Of a stretch of 64,000 nucleotides of DNA, positions 1 to 5,297 are shown piece after piece. The translations under genes and the position numbers were made by a program. Position 1 is the first letter of the stretch, and every line of letters begins with the position of its first letter. This DNA comes from NORP240 sp038134485 (GTDB lineage: Bacteria; Pseudomonadota; Gammaproteobacteria; Pseudomonadales; Pseudohongiellaceae), in the NCBI GenBank assembly GCA_038134485.1, contig JAYPVG010000010.1:1-64000 (forward strand), given 5' to 3'. The notes under the pieces were generated by a model. The model made no database searches. It was given only the letters and a program-made list of their open reading frames with translations, and had not been told where the DNA came from.

Positions 1-2
1 TT

Positions 3-503
3 GAAACTGTTCGGGAAGGATATGAAGCACTTCAAGACTGTGAAGAGTCGCTTAAAAATTTAAAGATTAAGGTTATTGCTGATCGATCAACGATCAACAA
101 GATGATAAAAAAAGCCGCGAGTGATTTTGTGATGCGGGCTATGGATCGTCTGCCTCTGTCTTGGGCAACTCTCTACACCGTGGCAACCGCTGTCCCTAAG
201 AAAGTGACTGAAGAAGAAGCAGAAGCGATGCTGGACGAAGGTCTGATTCGATCAAATTCTTCTCAAAAGCAAGTAGTTGAAGTGTTCGCTAATCATAAGG
301 GCATCGAGTCTGAATCTGAAGATGAAGACGCAATTGAGTCTGATAAAGAGAACTTGAAACTGAGAATCTTCTACAACCCCAAGTATGTCGCGGACGAAGA
401 TCGAGAAAAGGTCGATCAAGCGATCTCGATGCTTGCGGAGTGTGGGTTCGAAATTATCGATTCAAACGATCAAAAGGAGGCAGCGTGTTGTATTGGCCTG
501 TAA
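3..503 (+). CDS. Phage/plasmid-type protein, 5'-partial
   Basis: The reading frame is open from the window edge, so the N-terminus is missing; about 166 residues are visible. The first third is helical and charged. A central stretch, LPLSWATLYTVATAVPKK, resembles the LPxSWxTLYEL motif found in uncharacterised phage and plasmid proteins (recalled similarity, not searched). A very acidic linker (runs of E, D and S) follows, then a basic C-terminal segment. The next gene starts inside its last codons, so the two are probably translationally coupled. Function is unknown. The context (clamp-loader-like ATPase, HUH Rep) suggests a replication or maintenance role in a mobile element. Confidence 0.6.
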   Translation, partial: ETVREGYEALQDCEESLKNLKIKVIADRSTINKMIKKAASDFVMRAMDRLPLSWATLYTVATAVPKKVTEEEAEAMLDEGLIRSNSSQKQVVEVFANHKGIESESEDEDAIESDKENLKLRIFYNPKYVADEDREKVDQAISMLAECGFEIIDSNDQKEAACCIGL

Positions 504-1156
504 CAACTCTATGGCCCGATCAGATTCAGGAATTTGATTATCTGTTGCTGATCGACAGGATCAAAAAACAACTCTACTTTTTCTACGAGTGTCCAGAACA
601 GTCACCCCAAGTGATGTTGTTCTATGGGCAACCTGGAATTGGTAAGACGAGTTTTGCGACCTTGTTCGGTAGGAATAAGTGTGCTGATTTTGAGTATTTT
701 GCGATGAACGAGTGCGTGAGAAAACACGCTGATCTACTAGATCTCAATATCAATCCTGCTCGGTTATCTGCATACTACAAAGATACTGGAGAACGAGTAA
801 TCGACTATCTGACTATTTTCGATGAGTTTCACGATCTGACGATGAAGCAGCAAGATATCTTCAAGGTCAAACTGGAAACTTTACGAGAAGAGCAGCGAGT
901 CATTATTTGCTTGAACACTTCTCGTGATCGACCTCTTGATACCGTACTCGCTTCGGCAATCAAATCTCGCTGTCACTTAGTGAATTTTGACATTCGACCT
1001 AACGAGCGAGGTGAACACGCCAAACTCGTTCAAGAACGGTTCCCATCTCTAAGTCTCAGAGATGTAGAGAGATTGTTGCCTGATATGCGTAAGATCACTC
1101 GGGAGCATAAACTGAGAACTGCGTTTAAAGATTTCTATTTACAAAAAGCGTCGTAA
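485..1156 (+). CDS. Small AAA+ ATPase resembling phage clamp-loader large subunit (gp44/RFC type)
   Basis: 223 residues from the GTG at 485, with TTG at 488 as an alternative. A strong AAAGGAGG lies just upstream; the more distal ATG at 440 has no such site. Walker A is GQPGIGKTS, Walker B is LTIFDEFHDL, and a KSRCHLVNF segment matches the SRC motif that carries the arginine finger in clamp-loader subunits such as T4 gp44. Family members are usually about 320 residues with a C-terminal collar domain. This one ends soon after the lid region, so it is either a minimal version or another AAA+ replication accessory. It overlaps the upstream gene by 19 nt and is followed by a good terminator. Confidence 0.65.
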   Translation: MLYWPVTTLWPDQIQEFDYLLLIDRIKKQLYFFYECPEQSPQVMLFYGQPGIGKTSFATLFGRNKCADFEYFAMNECVRKHADLLDLNINPARLSAYYKDTGERVIDYLTIFDEFHDLTMKQQDIFKVKLETLREEQRVIICLNTSRDRPLDTVLASAIKSRCHLVNFDIRPNERGEHAKLVQERFPSLSLRDVERLLPDMRKITREHKLRTAFKDFYLQKAS

Positions 1157-1210
1157 ACTTAAAAAGGAATATTGAAATACGAAAAGCGAATGTATGTAAA
1201 TTGAATTTAG

Positions 1211-1228
1211 TCGAGGAATATTCCTCGA
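1211..1228. repeat. Perfect 18-bp palindrome TCGAGGAATATTCCTCGA
   Basis: Perfect dyad in the intergenic space between the ATPase stop and its terminator. Its core, GAGGAATATTCCTC, recurs with a 2-bp longer centre at 5175-5190 near the other end of the AT-rich region. It could be an operator for a dimeric repressor such as the ribbon-helix-helix-like protein at 2170. That is inference. Confidence 0.6.
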
Positions 1229-1242
1229 CCAACAAACTAAAG

Positions 1243-1267
1243 AACCCGCAACTATTGCGGGTTTTTT
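1243..1267 (+). terminator. Rho-independent terminator
   Basis: Nine-base perfect stem (AACCCGCAA / TTGCGGGTT) with a CTA loop, running straight into six Ts. It lies 87 nt after the stop of the AAA+ ATPase gene and separates that transcript from the Rep transcript downstream. Confidence 0.88.
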
Positions 1268-1336
1268 ATTTATTTTTTAAAAAAACACAAAATCTTACTT
1301 CAATCTGTATATATATAAAGGTAGGAGGAGTAATAC

Positions 1337-1378
1337 ATGAATACCTTTAAATCTCAAAATATTAAGGTAAGAGAGTGA
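1337..1378 (+). CDS. 13-codon leader peptide coupled to the HUH Rep gene
   Basis: An ATG with an excellent AGGAGG site (1323-1328) opens a frame of 13 residues (MNTFKSQNIKVRE) whose TGA overlaps the GTG start of the Rep gene as GTGA. The Rep start itself has only a weak ribosome site, so Rep is probably translated by termination-reinitiation from this leader. Leader-coupled Rep translation is a known copy-control device in rolling-circle plasmids. Here it is inferred only from layout. The upstream TATATATATAAAG run is promoter-like. Confidence 0.55.
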   Translation: MNTFKSQNIKVRE

Positions 1379-1929
1379 ATATACAACCAATACATTATGA
1401 AGATTTCTGTAGAGAATACATTGGAGAGAGTGGTTGGTTTATTACACTAACTTTCCATGAATGGTGGAGGTGGTTTGATAAAGGAGAGAAGTCAGTAGAA
1501 ATGAGAAAAAAATATAAGGTTTACCCTACACGAGGAGAACATCAAAAGGAGTTTGTGTGTAAAACATTTGATACCTACTTGAACTGGGAAACAAATGAAC
1601 TATTCCACACCAAGAAGAATAAGAATGGTTTTAGGAGAGTAGCATTTTTCCATTCAGGTGATGACTTGAATCAATACCCTCATATACACCTTGTTATGGA
1701 GGATTTTACAAAAACAAAACTAAGAAAACCCAAATACAATGACATACAAGAATACAAACTATACACATTGAAACTATGGAGTAAGTTCGATACGACGGGT
1801 ATCAAAAACCCTTTTGGTGATGGTTGGTTTAAACCTATTACATACTGGAACCAACTTGTTGAATACGGGGTAACTGATAAAGAAACTGGTTGTGTTGAAT
1901 ATGACTCTATCATTCGGATTTCCAAGTAA
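1375..1929 (+). CDS. HUH endonuclease, small rolling-circle Rep-like protein
   Basis: 184 residues. Motif 1 is FITLTF (residues 22-27), motif 2 is PHIHLVME with the metal-binding HIH at 103-105, and the candidate motif 3 is YWNQLVEYGVTDK with tyrosines 157 and 164 and lysine 169. This is the order and spacing of HUH Rep nucleases, which nick the origin strand and stay bound through the tyrosine. No helicase domain is present, so a host helicase would be needed. A 240-bp AT-rich noncoding stretch follows. The gene is clearly AT-richer than the chromosome beyond 5.3 kb. A relaxase-like or viral ssDNA Rep identity is an alternative within the same superfamily. Confidence 0.78.
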   Translation: MNIQPIHYEDFCREYIGESGWFITLTFHEWWRWFDKGEKSVEMRKKYKVYPTRGEHQKEFVCKTFDTYLNWETNELFHTKKNKNGFRRVAFFHSGDDLNQYPHIHLVMEDFTKTKLRKPKYNDIQEYKLYTLKLWSKFDTTGIKNPFGDGWFKPITYWNQLVEYGVTDKETGCVEYDSIIRISK

Positions 1930-2169
1930 CGATTCTACTCATTGAGTTGTGAACGAACTTGTTCAGGTTGTTATAGGAAAGAAGTTCCGAATTACATAAA
2001 CAAAAATAATGGTGAAGGTGATTTCACTGTATGGATTTTTCACCCACAATAAACCTAAATAGAATTAACAAGAATATAACTAAGCATCCTTTCGGAAATA
2101 TCGTAAATACGAAAGTAGTTTTTATGTAAAAAATATATCTAAGAAAACATTAAAGAGGAAATAACTAAT
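1930..2169. other. AT-rich noncoding stretch after Rep, candidate origin region
   Basis: No ORF. It holds short inverted repeats: GTGAA...TTCAC near 2012-2028 and CTTTCG...CGAAAG near 2090-2116. It ends in the AAGAGGAA ribosome site of the next gene. The position between a HUH Rep gene and a small DNA-binding-protein-like gene fits a replication origin, but no nick site can be named from sequence alone. Confidence 0.3.
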
Positions 2170-2394
2170 ATGGATACTGTAAAAATGAATTTCAACACGA
2201 ATAGTAATTTGAGAATAGAATTTCTAAATTTCTGTAAAACTCAAAGAACCACAGCAACATCAAAATTTAATGAATATATGAGAACTACTTTGGAGCAATA
2301 CAGTAAAAGTAAATCTGAGGCAGTTACTAAAAAAGATAAAATAACAAATACTCCAATCGATACTTGGCGTGACGACTTGGTGCGGCGAGGATGA
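2170..2394 (+). CDS. Small ribbon-helix-helix-like protein
   Basis: 74 residues with a good AAGAGGAA site. The first 45 residues (KMNFNTNSNLRIEFLNFC, then KTQRTTATSKFNEYMRTTL) fit a beta-strand followed by two helices, as in ribbon-helix-helix proteins of the CopG/Arc type. The C-terminal third is a lysine-rich tail. RHH proteins beside rolling-circle Rep genes commonly repress rep transcription, and that role is inferred here. The stop overlaps the next start as ATGA, so it heads a coupled three-gene unit. RHH identity is not certain from such a short sequence. Confidence 0.5.
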   Translation: MDTVKMNFNTNSNLRIEFLNFCKTQRTTATSKFNEYMRTTLEQYSKSKSEAVTKKDKITNTPIDTWRDDLVRRG

Positions 2395-2564
2395 AAGAAA
2401 TCAATAAAGCAGCAATTAATTCTTGGTTGAGAGACAAGAAAATAATTAAGGTTTCAAGTAGCGATAATTTGACCCTGTCCGAAGAAAAAGATTTATCAAA
2501 AGAAGTTGGTTCTATCAGAAAAAGAGGTAATGGAACTTGCCTCCTCCTCATAGAAACGAAATGA
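2391..2564 (+). CDS. 57-residue coupled protein of unknown function
   Basis: The frame begins at the ATGA overlap with the preceding gene and ends in another ATGA overlap with the following one, which is the main support for it being real. It encodes a basic then acidic helical peptide with no family I recognise (starts MKEINKAAINSWLRDKK). Sandwiched between an RHH-like protein and a capsid-targeted protein, it is likely expressed with both. Confidence 0.5.
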   Translation: MKEINKAAINSWLRDKKIIKVSSSDNLTLSEEKDLSKEVGSIRKRGNGTCLLLIETK

Positions 2565-2809
2565 AGACGTTCAAGCAGTACATAACTGAGGGCAAATATC
2601 CAACTTGGACGCGACTTACGGTCGCTGCACTCGCTCTTCAAATTAGGTCGCTCTCAACGCAAATCGAAAACGAGAAGGACTTTCTTAAGCAAAATTCCCT
2701 AATTGCGAAACAAAATACACTAATTGGGTATATCACCGGTTTGGGCGTTGGCATATCGTCGAACGACAAAATTCTGATGAATCGGATGCGTACGATGAGG
2801 AAAGGATAA
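2561..2809 (+). CDS. Small protein with T4-type capsid-targeting N-terminus
   Basis: 82 residues from the ATG at 2561, chosen because of the ATGA overlap and because the resulting N-terminus is meaningful. It starts MKTFKQYITE, closely resembling the ten-residue capsid-targeting sequence of T4 internal proteins (MKTYQEFIAE), which the prohead protease removes after an [I/L]xE site; here ITE. The mature part would be about 72 residues: a helical, probably coiled-coil region (LSTQIENEKDFLKQN), a glycine-rich turn (GYITGLGVGI) and a basic tail. By analogy it would be packaged inside a T4-like head and injected. The last 24 codons recur as a decayed copy at 3624-3695. Confidence 0.55.
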   Translation: MKTFKQYITEGKYPTWTRLTVAALALQIRSLSTQIENEKDFLKQNSLIAKQNTLIGYITGLGVGISSNDKILMNRMRTMRKG

Positions 2810-2831
2810 TACTTTTGTCTATGTGCGCGAG
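2738..2831 (+). repeat. Direct repeat, left copy, flanking the HNH gene
   Basis: The end of the capsid-targeted gene plus about 22 bp of downstream sequence. It matches 3624-3715 imperfectly, with a 32-bp exact core (2792-2823 versus 3678-3709) spanning the stop codon. The copies are 886 bp apart and bracket the HNH endonuclease gene. Confidence 0.75.
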
Positions 2832-2895
2832 AGAAACTTCAACAGGATGCTTATCTTGGTGGGGATGACAAGTAGTGCTAATAGAGAAAGTCTCT

Positions 2896-3567
2896 TCATT
2901 CTTTGATTAACCTCGCAATTGAGTTATACAAAGTTGAAATCATAGATGTTTTTTTATCACTATAGTGCAATGCGCGATGACAGTTCGGACATACTGCTAC
3001 CGCATTAGTAATTGTATCGCTGCCACCATCTGCTAAACGCCTTAAATGATGCACTTCAAGGTAGAAATCACCATCGAGTTTGGTGAATGGTGCTGGTTCA
3101 TTGCAACTTTCACAGATTCCATCTGAATTCTTCAATAACCACGCCACTACCTTTGGGTCTCTGATGAAAATGGGCGTTTCTTTAATCTGCCTACTGGGAG
3201 TTGCATTGCCTTGAGGAGTCGGGAGTTTCGCTTCATGCCTTAATTTAGATACCTGTCGCTCGAATTCTATTTGTGAGACAAAAGCACTTCCCTCGTGCTG
3301 ACTAATGAGTTCCTCGATTATTGGAAGAACATTCGTGCCTACGTTTTTTGCTGGTTTAAGACCGCTAATCCATTCTCTTCCCAATTCAGAATAGACATAG
3401 GAAATGTTTTGCATCCTGTACTCGAACGCTTTTGGAGACCTGCCAAATTCTTCGCTGAGTCTCTCGTAAACTCTTTTCTTGGTGAACTTTTTCCCCTGAC
3501 GCTCAAGGTCTCGCATTTTAATGTATGCGGTAACAGATGCACTAAGTTCTTCTTTAGACCATTCCAT
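2896..3567 (-). CDS. HNH endonuclease, McrA-like restriction family
   Basis: 223 residues. The N-terminal 60 residues (WSKEELSASVTAY..., ending RMQNISYVY) match the helical domain that precedes HNH nucleases annotated as 5-methylcytosine-specific restriction enzyme A-like. The C-terminal nuclease has a zinc knuckle (C152, C155, C193, C196) and the HNH residues H173/H174, N188 and H197 in EVHHLRRLADGGSD...NAVAVCPNCHRAL. All catalytic positions are present. It is antisense to its neighbours and sits between two imperfect direct repeats, so it looks like an inserted cargo gene. Likely role: restriction of (possibly modified) foreign DNA, or a homing-type nuclease. The restriction role is favoured because the N-terminal domain is of the McrA-associated kind. 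Confidence 0.8.
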   Translation of the reverse strand: MEWSKEELSASVTAYIKMRDLERQGKKFTKKRVYERLSEEFGRSPKAFEYRMQNISYVYSELGREWISGLKPAKNVGTNVLPIIEELISQHEGSAFVSQIEFERQVSKLRHEAKLPTPQGNATPSRQIKETPIFIRDPKVVAWLLKNSDGICESCNEPAPFTKLDGDFYLEVHHLRRLADGGSDTITNAVAVCPNCHRALHYSDKKTSMISTLYNSIARLIKE

Positions 3568-3623
3568 ATCTTCAAGATAGATAAACTACCCCTTTTAGTC
3601 AATTTCGCTTTTCTAGAATTTGT

Positions 3624-3695
3624 GGTACGGGAATTGGTATATCGTCGACTGACAAATAACTACTAACTCGCATACGAACGATGAGGAAAGGATAA
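3624..3695 (+). pseudogene. Decayed C-terminal copy of the capsid-targeted gene
   Basis: Translation gives GTGIGISSTDK, a stop, then LLTRIRTMRKG and a stop. It aligns over 24 codons with the C-terminus of the intact gene at 2738-2809 (GLGVGISSNDK...). Conserved protein positions with drifted DNA and one in-frame TAA mark a remnant of an older paralog or of a gene interrupted by the HNH insertion. Confidence 0.7.
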
Positions 3696-3715
3696 TACTT
3701 TTGTCTATGCGCGAG
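3624..3715 (+). repeat. Direct repeat, right copy, flanking the HNH gene
   Basis: Partner of 2738-2831. The 32-bp exact core is at 3678-3709. After it the copies diverge, starting with a 2-bp deletion (TGCGCGAG versus CGCGAG). Confidence 0.75.
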
Positions 3716-3927
3716 GGGTGGAATAGTAATTTCGGGTCCCTTTTTTAAATCAGTCTAAAGGTATAGGGAACCCCAGCGATCGATGGCGAGACTTTCTATG
3801 CTTTACTCAAGCACTTCTGCACTAATCAAAATAATTCTTGTCGCAATCTGCCATTTATTGGAATATTGTCCGAAATCAGTGGGGCATTTACATTCGAAGG
3901 CAGAATGGTCAGGTATTGGAGAAAAAT
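3696..3927. other. Noncoding spacer with first copy of a 46-bp imperfect repeat
   Basis: No supported ORF. It contains a bulged inverted repeat (GGGTCCC near 3734 with GGGAACCC near 3765) and, at 3791-3837, a sequence that recurs imperfectly at 4928-4973 beyond the lipoprotein gene. Both copies contain the exact 16-mer CACTAATCAAAATAAT. Confidence 0.5.
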
Positions 3928-4866
3928 ATGAGAAATCTATTTGTAATAGGTCTAAGCGTAGTTATCAGTGCTTGTGGTCCATCCGACCAAGAAAAACGAG
4001 AAACCGCAATAATCACCTGCAATATCATGGGTGAGTCCAGGAATATGGACGCAGCAATGAGAATTCGAGAAATTAATTCTGCGAGAGAGAGTATTGGTGA
4101 AGATGCTTACTTAGGAACTGATAGCGGAATTGTGGAGGCATTTGAATACGACTTGTGTCAAGAATTGGTGTTAAACGATCCTGAATATTCTGCAAAGTTG
4201 TTTGAGCGACAAGAAGCAGAAAGAATTGCAAGAGAAGAAAGAGAAGAAGCAGAGCGCATTGCGAGGGAAGAGCAAGAAGAAGCATTGCGCATTGCGAGGG
4301 AAGAGCAATTAGAAGCAGAAAGAATTGCATTAGAAGAAAGACAAGAAGCAGCAAGAATTGCTTACCAGAAAAATCAGCAAGAGTATACTGATTCAATATT
4401 AAGTGTATTCGAGGAATACCCACCTAGTTTTTCGTTTGTTAGGAGCACATTTACAGAGTTATTGAGTCCAGGAGGATATCGTTCTTCTACTCGCTTCAAA
4501 GTCAAATTCAGATGTATTAATGCAGGGGGTTTTTTAATTTTAATTACTGTGGAATTTGAAGGAAATCTTGGGACTCTTACAACTGAAGACACAGCATATT
4601 CCTGCTTAGATGGCACCGATATTGTTCTCGAGGAGGCAGAGATGCAAGATCTTTATGCGAATAACCCGAGTGATTTTATTCAGAGGATAGAAAAAATAAC
4701 GATCGAATGGAATGGACGAATAATTGAAAATAGGTATGACGATACTTTTTCAACTGCTGTGGAAAAAAGAGACATGACGGCAAAGGTTGATAGTAGGAAC
4801 TTTGGAGGAGTCGATCCTGACTTATCTCGACTACCTCATACCTGGGTAATTTATGAAAAAGAATAA
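3928..4866 (+). CDS. Lipoprotein with charged coiled-coil repeats
   Basis: 312 residues from the ATG at 3928, which has GGAGA 6 nt upstream; the longer frame from 3838 would hide the signal peptide. The lipobox VISAC puts the lipidated cysteine at residue 16. Residues about 85-140 are an almost uninterrupted charged helix built on an ERIAREE-type repeat (AERIAREE, ALRIAREE, AERIALEE, AARIA), like TolA-type periplasm-spanning coiled coils. The C-terminal 170 residues form a beta-rich domain I do not recognise. The 46-bp imperfect repeats on both sides suggest a self-contained cassette. Possible roles are an envelope-spanning or phage-exclusion lipoprotein, but nothing proves either. Confidence 0.7.
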   Translation: MRNLFVIGLSVVISACGPSDQEKRETAIITCNIMGESRNMDAAMRIREINSARESIGEDAYLGTDSGIVEAFEYDLCQELVLNDPEYSAKLFERQEAERIAREEREEAERIAREEQEEALRIAREEQLEAERIALEERQEAARIAYQKNQQEYTDSILSVFEEYPPSFSFVRSTFTELLSPGGYRSSTRFKVKFRCINAGGFLILITVEFEGNLGTLTTEDTAYSCLDGTDIVLEEAEMQDLYANNPSDFIQRIEKITIEWNGRIIENRYDDTFSTAVEKRDMTAKVDSRNFGGVDPDLSRLPHTWVIYEKE

Positions 4867-5174
4867 ATTGACGAAATCTACTTCCAATCTTGCACCAAGA
4901 GTGATGTAAACCAACGGTCGGGGTGTTACTTTCAATGCCTCGCCTAGGCACACTTCACTAATCAAAATAATACTCTCGGTGTGAATCAAGACGAGGCATC
5001 ACGGGCATTTCGTCTTCTCTCGCCTCCTCTCGTCCTCTTGGAGCGTCCATCTCTGATAAGTAGGAGATACGGGTAGGTCAGATTTATGGCGACTCCTCGG
5101 TCCTTAGAAGTATCCTTAAAACCCCTTCAAATATCGACCCATTAGCAAGGGTTTGAGTAAAATGGTGGTCTCGC

Positions 5175-5190
5175 GAGGAATATATTCCTC
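5175..5190. repeat. Palindrome GAGGAATATATTCCTC
   Basis: Perfect 16-bp dyad sharing the half-site GAGGAATA with the palindrome at 1211-1228. It lies 108 bp upstream of ettA at the edge of the AT-rich region. Confidence 0.55.
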
Positions 5191-5249
5191 CTAACCGCTG
5201 GGTTGTTGCTGTATTGCGCCACCTTCGTAAAGTTAGGCAAAAGTTATAC

Positions 5250-5255
5250 TATAAT
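5250..5255 (+). promoter_or_regulatory. Possible -10 box for ettA
   Basis: TATAAT in an AT-rich stretch 42 bp before the ettA start. No convincing -35 hexamer is seen at 16-18 bp spacing, so this is only a candidate. Confidence 0.3.
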
Positions 5256-5297
5256 ATTTTAACCTGTTTAAGTTATTATTTTATAAGGTTTATTTTA

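Larger units (their letters stand above)
4867..5297. other. 431-bp noncoding junction between AT-rich element and chromosome
   Basis: No credible ORF. It holds the second copy of the 46-bp imperfect repeat (4928-4973), a pyrimidine-rich stretch (about 5010-5060), a palindrome (5175-5190) and promoter-like sequence before ettA. Composition changes within this stretch or at its end. No tRNA or attachment-site core could be recognised. Confidence 0.5.

Noticed and set aside
4200..4370. Periodic repeat that could be read as a CRISPR-like array
   Set aside because: The period is the codon pattern of ERIAREE coiled-coil repeats inside the lipoprotein gene; there are no spacers.
4867..5200. tRNA or attachment site at the edge of the AT-rich block
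   Set aside because: A TTCAAAT run near 5127 recalls a T-loop, but no cloverleaf could be folded by eye and no repeat of it is seen at the other end.
5190..5238. attC-like pair CCTAAC ... GTTAGGC suggesting an integron cassette boundary
   Set aside because: Only about 49 bp long, without the paired inner boxes of attC sites, no integrase found, and no second copy beside the other cargo genes. Probably chance.
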